Shown here: in pieces, positions 23,906 to 36,343 of the stretch
Layout: the number at the start of each line of letters is the position of its first letter
Position numbering within the stretch: position 1 is the first letter of the stretch
Assembly (NCBI GenBank): GCA_037954665.1
Contig: JBBMOL010000134.1
Coordinates: forward strand, 1,612,001-1,676,000
Origin: Laguncularia racemosa
Lineage: Eukaryota; Streptophyta; Magnoliopsida; Myrtales; Combretaceae
Reading direction: 5' to 3'
DNA length: 64,000 bases
Translations under genes and position numbers: made by a program
The notes under the pieces: model-generated
Seen by the model: the letters and a program-made list of their open reading frames with translations, nothing else
What the model was told of the DNA's origin: nothing
The model's database searches: none

Positions 23906-25824
23906 ATAGGTTGACAAGTTGAGACTTAACCCATAAAACTTTGATAAAACATGATACAAAATAAATGGGTTTATATACAAAAAAAAAAAAAAAATCGACA
24001 TAAGATACCAATAGGTTAGACCTATTTAGATACAACAAAATTTGTGTCCGAGTTTATATCTAACTCTTAGATCCGTTTACGAACCTATTTATTAAATAGC
24101 TTATGGATTTGACCCGTGAACTCATTTAATATTAATAATATATATTTTTCTTCTTCTTTTTTAATTTGAGGGTGCCATTGATTTTGTTACTTAGGGTTTC
24201 ATAGTCTTTTTACATTACACTAACAACACATCATATGTCTCTCTCTCTCTCTTTTTCTTAGTTATTTTATCTCTTCATCATTTTTTCCCCTTTGGATAAA
24301 TTTCTCTTCTTCATATTTTGGTTATTTAGAAAGCACTATGTTATCATGCCTAGAGAGTCATACTTAATACTATTGAAAACAATGATAAAGGTAAGTCGAT
24401 CTCTCCTTCTCCCTCTCTTCAACAACAAGTGGTTAGTGTAATTCGTGTAAATAGTTTCAACTTTTAGATTTGTTAGAGTTTTAATACATTATTAGTATTT
24501 CTATTGTTTTAAAATGTTTGTTCAGTGCTAGGTTTCATTGGTTTATGAACCTATAATGAGGGTTTTGAGATGCAACCAAATTTAAACTAAAGTTATATTT
24601 AGATGAGAAGCAACATACAATGATTAAATTAGATGTATTGAGTTATTAGAAAACCAATTAATTCTAATATCTTCAAGTTGCGAAAATAACACATAATATT
24701 GTACCAATATCTATGGGAGCTTCAAAATATGCATATAGTACCAGAGTTTAAATCCTTGATTAACATCACAGTTTATTAAAGTTAGAAATTGTAGAAATTC
24801 TTTTATGTATAAAAGATTAGCTCTATAAAGATGCAAGTAATAAATTAAACTCTTTTTATAAAATTTTTAATGGACTTATATTTTCATTAATATCATTATT
24901 TTTTTTATGTATAGATTTTTTAATTTTTTTTTTGAAGATCTGAAAAAAAATATTAGGTCACGAGTTTAGGTTAATTCAATTGTGTTATGAAACTTATGAG
25001 TTTTTAAATTTGCTATATTTAATGAGATTTCACTAAAAATGTTATTTAGATTATAATTTCATGTTAACTTTTAAGGTTTTATATTATTAGTATTTGTAAA
25101 AGTTAATTTTAGGAAGAATTACACTTTTAGTCTTTAGAGTTTTGAAAACTTTACAAAAATAGGATTTTCATTAAACATGTTAAAATTTCTATTCACTTTA
25201 AGCATGTAGTAATTTCTAATTAACCTTAAACTAGTTAGCCAATGAGATTAGGGTACATACAAAATTTTCTAGCCCATTTTCTTAATTTTAATTATTTTTT
25301 TATTTTTCATTATGCTATATCATTATATATATTTAATATTATTAATTGTTATATTATGTAAATAAATTTATTTAATTTTATCATTTTGTTATTTTAATTA
25401 TTGTGAACTGATTTGAAGTTGATACATATTACGAATAAATAGAAAACTTAATAGATTTGATGAAATTTTTTTTTATAAGTTTTTCAAAATATTGATAACT
25501 TAAATAAAAGAGCAAAAAGGTTAAGGACTGAAATAGAAAATTAGATAAATATTGAGGACTAAACTATACTTTTTCTTTAATTTTATTATCGGCCTTTTCT
25601 CTTTGTATATGTGAGTATTTTACAGACTTATTTATAACTTTTTTTAATCGATAAACGAGCTCAACCCAAACACGAGACACGCTTATTAAACGAGTTACGT
25701 TATAGGTTTAGGTTTTTATATATAATTAATAAACAAGTCATGTCATAGATTGGGGCTCTTTAGATATAAATCTAATTAAATACGGATATGAGATACAACA
25801 CGATAACACAAATTGCCAGCTCTA
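23906..25824. mobile_element. non-autonomous hAT-like element (family A)
   Basis: The left end TAGGTTGACAAGTT and the reverse complement of the right end (TAGAGCTGGCAATTTGTG) are related inverted termini. The flanks are CTAAGTTT (23898-23905) and CTAAATTT (25825-25832), 7 of 8 matching, as for an aged 8-bp hAT target duplication. Subterminal parts carry 'acacgagacacg' and 'cctatttattaaat' words. The ~1.9 kb inside has no transposase. The same subterminal sequences recur at 52454-53190. The exact left border could shift by one base. Confidence 0.5.
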
Positions 25825-25832
25825 CTAAATTT

Positions 25833-28800
25833 GTTTGTGTTGTATTTAACAGTTTGCTTTGTTTATGAATGGAGATAGAAATGTCATTTTTTATTTAAGT
25901 TCTGTGTATACTTATTGATTAAAATGCTACTTATATTCCATGGAATAGTCCTACAATTTTTTAATATATTTTTGCTTACATGTTGTAATGTAGCATGGCA
26001 TAAATCAATATAATCAATCAAATAAGCAGAAGAAATACTAGCATTTTTTGTAACTAGGTTTGTTGTTGTACATTTTTTTCCTCGAATTGGTTGTTTTCAA
26101 ATAGGGTTGGCTTTGTTAGAATACTCTTTAGCTTTGGCAATATTGATAAAGATAGGATTTTATGTGTTTTTGTGTATTTGTACAATGAGAAATGAAAGGA
26201 TATGGATGATTCTTTAGGGTTAGATATTATGAATCAATCTTAAGACTAAACTATGATTAAATATATGATTGGTATAATGTACAATATCAGAAATAATCAA
26301 AAGACAGTTTATTAGAGATCCGAAATGACACATAAATTACTATGGTTGCCACATTCTCATGAAATTAATGGAACATGAAAATATAGAAGACACTTAAATG
26401 ATTCAATCAGCAAAAGACTCAAAGTCTAAAAATTCTCAATAATAGGAATACTCTCAAATATTTAATGATATAATAGATAAGAAAGCCTTATAAATAGCCC
26501 TACAAGGAAAAATAGTAATTAAATGAAATGATTGGAATATAATGATGTTGTGCATAACAAGCAAATGTCTAGATGTTAGATTGAGTCATTCGAATGCCCT
26601 AAGGTTTGTTCAAGTGTCATATTGTGTCATTTGAACATACTCAAATAAAAGAGTTAAAATTTGATTTTGGACTACATCATTTGAATGTCTTGATAGGTGG
26701 TCAATTAAAAAAGAAAAGAAAAGAAAGCACAATAGGAATGTGGTGTTAGTCTTAGTTAGTAATCAAGAAGAGGAGAGTTAGAATTTAAAATTTTTTTTCA
26801 AACAATTTAATAAAAAATCCCCTTTAGTTACTATTTAGCGGATATTGAGTTAATCGTTACTCAAGTCTTGCTATTATTTGACTTGTTGTATACTTTATTG
26901 GTATAACCCATATACATATGCTTCCTCATTCTACTTCACTTGTTTATGAGGCGAATTGATTGTTTTCGAATATAAAGCATATTATGACCCAACTTCTAAA
27001 TCGCGTAGAATTTACACTTTAAAATGCACATTGAGTTTCACATCATACTGACAATCATAAAATGAACCAAACCTATAATTTTAAAAGGCCATTTCGTATT
27101 CCTAACCATTTGCTTCAAATCAACAGCTGTAATTTGGGACCGCTCCGCTACGGGGTGGAAACTTTGTAAGTGGACCAAGATGATTTTCAGCGTTGTGAAT
27201 TTCTTTGTACCATAGGTTTGCGTGCGAAAAACTGACTTATTCCACAATGCAGGTTGAAGACGACAAAACAATCGCCATGAGCAAAATGTGTGTATTTTGT
27301 GGTCTTCTTCCTATCCTTGTTTATGGCCTCTTAGGCTCTTACACATTTTTAATATATGCAGGGTGCTTGTATGTAATATTTAAAAAATCACTATAAGTAT
27401 AGGCTGTAGCTAGTGCGACGACTATAATCAAGATTTGATCAAGTTAACTTATAATTTAATATTCTAGTCCTAGGACAATTAAGCGTGTTTTAGTAGTTTA
27501 AGTATATGTTAGATTTTGTTTTTAAATGCAATATGTTATGACTGCATTTTGTCATTATTTATTTTTAAGAAGGGTATTACTTGGGATTTTAATGTTATGA
27601 TTTTTAGTACAAGTTATGTTGGTGAAACTAAACAACATAAAAATAATTCATTGGTTTTACAGGTAATTTGAAATATGTTGATTTTATAGGATAGGAGGCT
27701 CTAAAGTGATTTTAAAGAGTCAAAAAAAAAAAAAAAAATTAGACTTCGACATTAAATTTTCTAGAGCCTATATTTATAACAGTAACATGTGAAAGTCTCT
27801 ATCCTATGCATGGTGTATCCACTCATCCTAATTATAATCACATCTAAATATCTATTCTCGTACTAAATTTGTTCATAGAAGAAATCGAATTTGAAGTTCT
27901 TCCAAGTAAAGATCCTCCTTTCTCCCTCTGTCGTCTACAGTAATATATTATTCATACTCCCTTTTCAACATCATCTTGATCTAACTTCTTTCTAACACCT
28001 ACTTCCTACTAGGTAAAGCTACAGTTGATGAAGAATTTTATAAGAAAAGTACCTTATCCATAGGGTTAAATGATCACAAGAAAAAATAAGTATGGTCTCA
28101 TCAATCAAGGATCACAAGCTTAATAAATTTAATGGATATGGGGGTAAAAAAATAGAAAAAAAAAACTCCAAATGGTCCCATCTTCAATCTCCTTTCCTAA
28201 GATTTGTATGCAAAAGAAAATAGGTAGGAGGAGGACAGTTTGTATGGAAAATATAATTTTAGGTAAATTCATTACTGATTTGTCGATGAAAAGACGAGAT
28301 CAAGAAATAGACTTAATTTTCTATATACAAACCCTAACTAAATATCTAGAAAATTAATAAAATATGCATAAAAAAAATAAGCACATCTGGTTCTATCTAT
28401 GCCCTTCTCCTTACAATGAGGGTTCCTAAATCTTATTCCCTTACTTTGGCTTATAAAAAGTGCAGTTGGTTCAATCAAGATCATGGTATATAAGAAAACA
28501 ATCTAAGGTTGGAATGAGTTATTGGCAAATCATAAATACCCCACTAAACTATTAGTTATATGTATGTAAATTTCTTATTCTCTTAAAATATTATCTTACT
28601 TTCACACAATTTTTAAAAATATATACCTTAAATATTTGTAATTAAAACTCTGAGACTATTATTAAATATATTTATTTTAGACGATTTCAGCATCTTAAAA
28701 ATTTAAAAAGTATATTTAAGGTTCGCTAATAGTTTAAGAGATTTATTTATAATTATTTGTGTTTTGGAAAATTTTAGGTTTTTCCATTGGCACCTTGGTC

Positions 28801-29260
28801 ACAAATGGATCTCCAGCATTCATACAGTCAAGGAAACAGATTGAGCCAAAACGAAAATTTGGAAATACGTAGCATATTGGGAATAGAACTATAGCTTATA
28901 TTTGTAGCTTTTTGTCAATACTCAACCCTAGAGCTTTCTTCTCCTAGCCTCCTACGGTAACATTTCATGGCTGCGAACTGTGTCTTGATGCTCATTCAGT
29001 CCTTTCTAATAGGTAGTGGTAGCGCCACTTATTCCATTTTGGGACCAATTTCAAAATCGAATCATGGGGTCTACGAACCACAGAAGTCTATTGCATTTAA
29101 TGATGGTCCTTAGAAACTAATACGCAGCTAGCTATCAGCTATCACAGTCCATTCGTTGAAGTGTCGCCATCATCTGTTTGGGCTAATACACAATCTATAC
29201 GATATTAGAAATTTACTTCAACAACGTATTTCATGCTTCGGACTAATTTATTGTTACTAT
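25833..29260. other. spacer, no gene seen
   Basis: AT-rich. Short frames at 27038-27396 and 28172-28357 have no recognisable domain. A poly-A run sits at about 27722-27738. Nothing else structured was noticed. Confidence 0.6.
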
Positions 29261-29261
29261 T

Positions 29262-29870
29262 TGACATTTGGGAGCGATGACATACTTTTACGTTTAGGTT
29301 TTCGGTAATTAAGGATATTTTATTTATTTACTTTTTTTAGTTTATAGAACGTTAAAAAATTGGATGAAAGTCTCTTTACCATGTTTGTCACCGTTATTTC
29401 AAATAATACAATTGAACACTTTTTTGGTGAATCACGTAGGTGTCTCTAGAAATACCCATATCCCCGTATTTTTGTATATTCTTTCGGGAAATAGGGGCAT
29501 GCTCCCCGCCCGCACCCCCCCCCCCCCCCCACTCTCAATATGATGACGAACAGAGAGAAGCAGAAATTTAGTTTGTGTTGTCTTTTCCCGTGGTTTTAGC
29601 TCCCTGAATCAACATCTTACCGGGCTTCGCACCACGTCGTTACGCTAAATTTTACAGGAACTATTTCCATGTCGGGCTTCATCTAGTGGACCAAAATTTC
29701 AGACATCAGAACATTGTACTGTCGTTTTGGAGCTGTACTCTGTGGGTTCTAATTGGGCGTTGACTTAAATTTAGGTCTGAACGGGATAAAGATTGCTGTA
29801 AATATTATGGTCAACCACAAAGATGATCCTATTGAAATCTGGAGTAGAAGAAACGAATTAAGCCTTTAAT
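29262..29870 (+). repeat. diverged direct duplication, copy 1
   Basis: Shares ordered blocks with 30030-30512: 'ttttacgttt(t)aggt', CCGGGCTTCGC, GGCTTCATCTA, CAGAACATTGTACTG and AAATTTAGGTCT. Copy 1 is longer, carrying an extra GC-rich piece with a C16 tract. Function unknown; no coding frame is conserved between copies. Confidence 0.65.
29515..29530 (+). repeat. C16 homopolymer
   Basis: Sixteen uninterrupted C (G16 on the other strand), just after a GC-rich stretch, inside copy 1 and absent from copy 2. Capable of i-motif/G-quadruplex folding and prone to length error. Confidence 0.9.
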
Positions 29871-30029
29871 TAGACTATATCAATGCCCTAGTGTATGGAT
29901 AAAAAATAGAGTAATATCAATACTGTTATGCACTATTTTGCATAAACACGATTATGGATACGGCAACATATACATATACAGTGTAAATAAACATCAAAAT
30001 GAAATTAAAGGTTTATAATAGTCTAATAA

Positions 30030-30512
30030 TTTTTAAATGACAATGGGAGTCGTATTTTTACGTTTTAGGTCTTTGATGATTAGAGATATTTTTTTTACTT
30101 ATTTTCTAATTTTTAAATGTCAAAGGAATAGACAGAAGTGTCCTTAATGTATATGTTATTGTAATTTCAAATGATTTAATTGGATATTTGTCAAGTGCAT
30201 CCTACACATTTTTAGGTAAATTCATATATCCCTGGTATACTCTTTTTCCATGGTTTTAGTCTCATGAACCAACATGTTTCCGGGCTTCGCTAATATTCCA
30301 CAGGAAGAATCCATATCAGGCTTCATCTAATTGATAAAAATTTCAGACACCAGAACATTGTACTGAGGTTTTTTTTTTTTTTTTTTGGGTTCTTATTGGA
30401 CGTGGACCTAAATTTAGGTCTAAACGATAAGGATCGCTAAAATATTAAGTTCAGTTACAAGAATAATCCTATCGAATTATGGAAAAGAGAGAAAAAATCC
30501 AATTAAGCTTTT
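30030..30512 (+). repeat. diverged direct duplication, copy 2
   Basis: Second copy of the block set at 29262-29870, separated by about 160 bp. It has a poly-T run (near 30369-30386) where copy 1 has ordinary sequence, and lacks the C-tract region. Confidence 0.65.
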
Positions 30513-31428
30513 GAACTCTAGAACAATACAAATATTGAGCCTAACAATTTCGATGATTTTAAATCGGTTTTCTTATGGTAACGAACAATAATTAAAAAGT
30601 TCCTAGGACTACTATAATTAAGATGAATGCTTCTACTTCTATGTGTATTACAAAGCATAAGCCTAATAAACCATAAGGCCAAGTTTATAATTTTTCTAAC
30701 AGGCTCATTTAAACCATTCTACAAAATTGTGGAGTTTAAGAATTCTTACGCACTTATCTCAAAATTGATAAATAAATAATTAAATGAATAAATAAATAAC
30801 CAGAAGATGTAAAAATTCATGTTAGCTCTCAATCTTTATGTGGTAGTAGAGTAGAGATCACGTGCTCAAATCCCTCCAAGGTGCTTTCACTTTTTAATTT
30901 TCGCTTGATAGGATAGAATTAATATTTCAATCCACACACCTATGTCTTAGCTATAATGGCACGATTGATTGATTTTATAATGACAGAATAAAATAATTTT
31001 TTTTTTGTAAATTATTTCTATGTTTGTTTATGGAAATGCTACTACTATGAAATAAGAAAATATAATTTCTTTACATAATTAAAGAATAGCTTTTTTTTTT
31101 ATTCAGAATATTTTCATATCTATATATAAGATTTCAAAGAAACTATTAATGAATTACTGTTACTTTTCAATTTTATTCCTAAATATTTTGAATATAATTC
31201 ATACTTTATTCCATTTTGCAAATCAAATATGTGATTAAGTATAATAAGACAAAGGTTCAAAAAATTAGAATGAAAGAAATGACTAAGATCTTCCATCCCT
31301 AAACATTGCTCCACCCTTGATCATCACTAGCTCACTGGCTCTCTTGAATCACCACCTAGCACGATGACTGCTATGATTTAGTGCATCTCTTACTCCAATC
31401 GTCTTCTTCTTTAAGATGATGGTCTCAA
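30513..31428. other. spacer, no gene seen
   Basis: AT-rich. A tRNA box-B-like phrase (GTGCTCAAATCCC near 30872) occurs without a convincing box A or pairing stem. No coding frame recognised. Confidence 0.55.
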
Positions 31429-31436
31429 TTCATAGT
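31429..31436 (+). repeat. 8-bp target site duplication, left
   Basis: TTCATAGT, identical to 33328-33335, immediately outside the terminal inverted repeats of the enclosed element. Confidence 0.85.
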
Positions 31437-33327
31437 TAGGGATGTAAGTAGGACGAGTATTATTGGGTTCCCGACCTACCCATCCAGCTAAAAACCCTAT
31501 AGGGTTTGGGACGAGTAATGAGACAAATGTTAAATCCATTGGGAACCCAAACCCATTAATATATATATATATATATATATATTTTATAATTTAGTTCATT
31601 GTTGTAATTTAGTCAATTACATTAGATCTAATTATACAGGTGATTTCTTAATCTACTTGCATAATATCAATAATTAAAATTGATACTCTAGAAATATCAA
31701 TTTTATACAATAAATAACATGCATAATTGAATCAAGAATCTAAAGAATCCATTGAATAATAATTGAAATAAGATTAAATAATAATTATAAGGTTCTACAA
31801 ATCTAGATACTAAAAGAAATTAAGTTAACATTATGAGATAAAATCTAACAATAGAATCAAAACAACTCATAATTGGAAAGAAAAAACCCTCTTATAAATC
31901 TTTTAAGTTTTATGTCTGTCTATTTATAGTACGCAGCTATCGAACCTAACATGATCGTTCAACACGGTCATGTTCAGGTCTTGTTTAACTTAAATCTTTC
32001 GAGTTTATCCAAATCTTGGGAAGATATGGCTAGTACGGCCCTAACATGGTCATGTTGACAGGTCGTGTTGTACTAATTTAACCTAATCATGTTAACTTGT
32101 ATTGTTTGGCTTTCAATTGCTTCGAGAGTTACATGACTACTAACACAATCGTATTGTTTCCTCATGTATCTTTATGATTCTTCTTCAAAATCAACATGAC
32201 CATGTTAAATGATTGTATTGATATTTAAACGTACATAACTCCTTAAAATGTACATAACTCTCTATTTCCACATTTCACTTCTCTCTCGTCCAAACAAACT
32301 CCAAGACCTCCAAAGTAGCTGAAAAACAAATCAAAAGGAAACCTACAACAGTAAAACCCTTATCATCCTTCGTGAGTCGTGACCTCGTCCTCCTGTGCAA
32401 GCTATCGTCACTCGCTCGTCGTCTACACTCAGCACTTAGCACTCTATCTCTATGAAAGATGTGGTTGAAATAGCAAACAAGAAGCCATGATTTTTCAAAT
32501 AGGTTAATTACTAGACACTAAGAAGCATTATGCTTGTAGTTTCTGTTATATGTGATGTCTTGGTTGTAGTTTGCAAAGTATTCAATAAAATGACATAATG
32601 CTTCTTATGTTCATTAGACATTAATGGTTGTTGGTTTGAGTTAGAGAACTAATAAAACTGTTGGTGATTCCATTAGACATATATGTGATGTCTTGGTTGT
32701 AGGTTGTTGCACTACCTAAATGGAGATTGGCGATTCTAATTTCATGCTGCGCAAGTTGCTTTTGTGTGTGGAAATGAAAAATCTTAATTTTTTCCTTGAT
32801 ATAAACTTGTAGATTGGATGTTTTAGAGAATTGTATCTTGTTTTGAAGTCACACCCAATTACAATCTAAGTATGTTAGAAATGTTAAGTACATTTTATTT
32901 CTTTGTATTATTTATTAAGTTGTATGGCTGGTTCAGTAATTTTTATTTTATTATAATTAAAAATATTTTTATGTCAGCAACTTTGTTTACCAATATGTAG
33001 ATTTTCGAATAATATTAAAATACATATGATTAAATATGTTGAAACTGTAAATATTATTTATTTCCATGAACATGAGCTATATTTTTCAAAAATAATCATA
33101 ATGAATAAGTAAAGATTTTAAACTAATAAAAGATTTTTTTTAATTTTAACGGGTTTAAGACAGGTTTCGGGTTGCTTATTAGAACCTTACAAGGTTTGGG
33201 ACGAGTAAAGGGTTTTTCATGAAAAAACCCTATAGGGTTTGGGATGGGTTTAGAAATCTCCATAGGATAACGGGACGGGTAACATGATTGTTGAACTCGA
33301 CTCAAATTCGTTCCGCTAACATCCCTA
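31437..33327. mobile_element. non-autonomous hAT element, 1891 bp
   Basis: Ends are TAGGGATGTAAG on the left and CTAACATCCCTA on the right (11 of 12 inverted-complementary). The element is bounded by a perfect 8-bp duplication, TTCATAGT, the length expected for hAT transposition. A 16-bp perfect palindrome, AAACCCTATAGGGTTT, lies near both ends (31492-31507 and 33225-33240) in GGGTTTGGGACGAG-type subterminal DNA, typical of hAT transposase-binding regions. The interior has no transposase-like frame; it carries an (AT)n tract and a loosely repeated 'acatggtcatgtt' word around 31945-32110. It would need an autonomous partner to move. Confidence 0.85.
31558..31583. repeat. (AT)n microsatellite in hAT element
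   Basis: About 12 TA units near the left end of the element. Confidence 0.85.
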
Positions 33328-33335
33328 TTCATAGT
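33328..33335 (+). repeat. 8-bp target site duplication, right
   Basis: TTCATAGT, the exact partner of 31429-31436. Confidence 0.85.
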
Positions 33336-35085
33336 TATTCTTGGTTCAAGAACAAAATGAAAGACTTTATATGAGGATTTAAATCTTCTTGTTCTTTATT
33401 TCCTAATTCGAATAAGTGTAATATATATATAAAGAGTTTTTATTTAGATAACATTTAGTTATCAGAACTAAATAGTATAGGAAGAACTAGATAGCATTGT
33501 ACAAAGATAACAATATAGTATGATTTTCTTATATCACTTTTGGAGTGTATAATACAAGATACGAATTTTGATGATAATATAGGGTTGTTTTTTATGTTAA
33601 TATGAGAATTCACAAGAAGAGTTTTGGCACGAACATAAAAACAAAAAGAATGATAATATCATAGGGTTAATTTTTTAGCTTTAAAAATATATTTATTTTA
33701 TTTTATAAAATAAAATTTTGTACTATCATATATATAGTACAATTTTTTGAAAGTTTTGTCTAATATTTTGAAGTTTTTTTATTCAGTGATATAATTTAAT
33801 ATGCAAATCAAATAAAAAATAATAAATTTTATCCAATCTAATAACATATGATAATGGAAATCCAACGCTAGCTTAGAGGGCTTGAAAGGCGCAGACGGTA
33901 GAGTGAGGAATGTTGACTTGGTCATCCAAAAGTTTGCGAGTGAGAGCAAATTTTTGTTTAATGAAGACAACAATGTCTCTTCCATTGAAGGAGCTTTGTG
34001 ACAACAAAAACAAAATGTTTCCAGGCATGCAAAATGAGTAGTGATGCTCATTTATAGTGGAGCACCAAAAAACTTTATTGTAGCAATTAATTTTATAAAC
34101 TTTCTAATGACATCACTCAATTAAATCCTAATATTTCATGTAGCAGCATCTGGAATATTGTAAAAAAAAAAATTTCTTTATTGTAGTGTTTTTCATGAGG
34201 CACGGCCATTATGGAATCTTATTCCCTAAATTTTTAAAAAATTATTAAATTTGATTAAATCTTTATAATACATATAAAAAAGAAGATTTAAGAACTTAAA
34301 AAAAAAAAGAGCAATATATGTGACACCATAGAGATTATCCACTTTGTAACACTTTCATTTTTACTCTTGCCTTCTTCAACTTTATATTTTACATTATTTC
34401 TCTTTATTCCTTTTTATTTATTAAATAGTAAAATCACATAAACTTGAAATAATAAAAAGAAAAAAATTTATTTTTATTTTAATTTTACAAGTTTTGTTAC
34501 ATATTTCATAAGTTTTATATATGAAAAATTTGTAATATCACATATAAATTACTTTTATTATTATTATTATATACTTGACATTTATAGAAAGAATGGAAAA
34601 TTTTACAAATAGGGTGGTTTCGAAGTATTACATGTTAGGTTTTGGTTCTAAAATTTAGGAACCTATACTTTACATAATAGTATATGAGTAGAATCTTACA
34701 CTCTACTCACCTTATATCCACTTGCCCCTACTTTGTAACATCATTATAACGCCATTTTCTTGTTTTTAATCTTATCTATTAATTACACATAACGTTACCT
34801 TAAGAGGATAAATTCAGGAAACTTTAGCTAACTTTAGAAAATCCAAATCTTAGCATTCCTATATTCAAAAGGAATATATAGAAGGGAATATTATTCTACT
34901 TGTTATAATAATTTGTACATTAAGGATGCATTTTAAAATTTATACTCTAAAAACTACCATAAAAAACCTTTTAATCACAGATAAAATGGTGTACATATAT
35001 GCTAGACATACACTATAGTAATGTACCATTAGTAATGTTATTTATTTATTTATAATGGAAACTATTTTTGTTAGACCTAGCTTAA
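33336..35085. other. spacer, no gene seen
   Basis: A 90-codon minus-strand frame at 33779-34051 has no recognisable domain and ends in AT-rich sequence. Otherwise A/T runs only. Confidence 0.55.
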
Positions 35086-35087
35086 GG

Positions 35088-35102
35088 GTTTGGCTCTGAT
35101 AT
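35088..35102 (-). mobile_element. copia primer-binding-site-like remnant
   Basis: On the minus strand the sequence reads TAACATATCAGAGCCAAACC. TATCAGAGC is the core of the initiator-tRNA-Met primer-binding site (TGGTATCAGAGC) of plant copia elements, and the preceding TAACA resembles an LTR end. No coding part follows on that strand, so at most this is a decayed LTR/leader junction. Confidence 0.3.
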
Positions 35103-36307
35103 GTTAGAGGGTCAAGGGTCAAAAGTTAATGGTTGAACCAAGTTATATTGTGGATTGATCTGGGGTCAATAAAAAAAAGTTATATTTTATTTACAAGAGA
35201 AAATGAATATGACATTACATAATTAAATCCGTAATTAGATTAAATCCATCTATTAGTTATTGAATAAATACAAAATACAAACCTTATGACAGTCAACATT
35301 GTTAAAATATTAATTATGATGTAATCTTTTAAGTGAATTTATCACTTTAACTATATATACTTTAAAATATTTGTGCAAAGTATGGAGCTTTAACCAGTAT
35401 CTAAATGTCACTAAAGGAATAAATTGTGTACAAAAATGCCATCACCGTTTTTATTTAAATAAAAAAATAGTTAACTAAATCACTAAAATATAGACTTTTC
35501 TACTTAAAAAAAGATTTTTTGACTCTCTAGCATATAATGGAATATGGAAATGCATGAATTTGACATTGGAAACAAACCTAAATGTTAAAACGGGTTGCTT
35601 TAGTTTAAAGTAGATTCAAATAAGTTTTTATTAATATATTATGAGCTCTGTAAATATTCATAAACAAAAAGTTATGAGTTTTCAAAGTTAAACTTCAAAA
35701 CTAAGCCTTTATAATAGTTTTCAACTCTTTCTGATGATTTTCGATAGCTTCTAACCCTTTTAGAACCCGATTGGTATTGTTTTTGAATAATTTTTGGTTC
35801 CTAACTTCTTATTCGGAATGCCTCCTTTAGCCTTCTGATTATGTTGCTTTTAATGCTTTTGATGGTCAAAATATTTCGTAACTTATAATCCTAGCCTATA
35901 TGAGTAAAACTAAGTGAAATCGATAATAAATTTTTCAAGACTCAATAAACAATGCAATAATAAACCTTTAATAACATAAAGCATCACACATTTATTGAGA
36001 AAATATTATTGCTAATTTGGAATAATTAGCTCAGGTGGACAATCATTGATTTTAAAATATAAAATTAATTCAATCCAAAAAATAATAAAAAAAAGTTTAT
36101 TCTCAAACACCATCCATTATGTAATAAATATCAATATCAATTTAGTATTGGAACTTTACTCATTAAAGTAAGAAAGTGAGAAAAAGGAAAAGGAATTAGG
36201 CAAAACGGGAATGATTGGGATAAAATTTAGTAAAATACGTTAGCACAAATTAGTGAGGGGGGAGGAGAAAGAAAGAAAAAAATTAGAGAAAGCATCGAAT
36301 TACAACC

Positions 36308-36343
<36 letters not shown>

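Noticed and set aside
30835..30890. Possible tRNA gene or SINE with box B GTGCTCAAATCCC
   Set aside because: No cloverleaf and only a weak box A, so neither call is supported.
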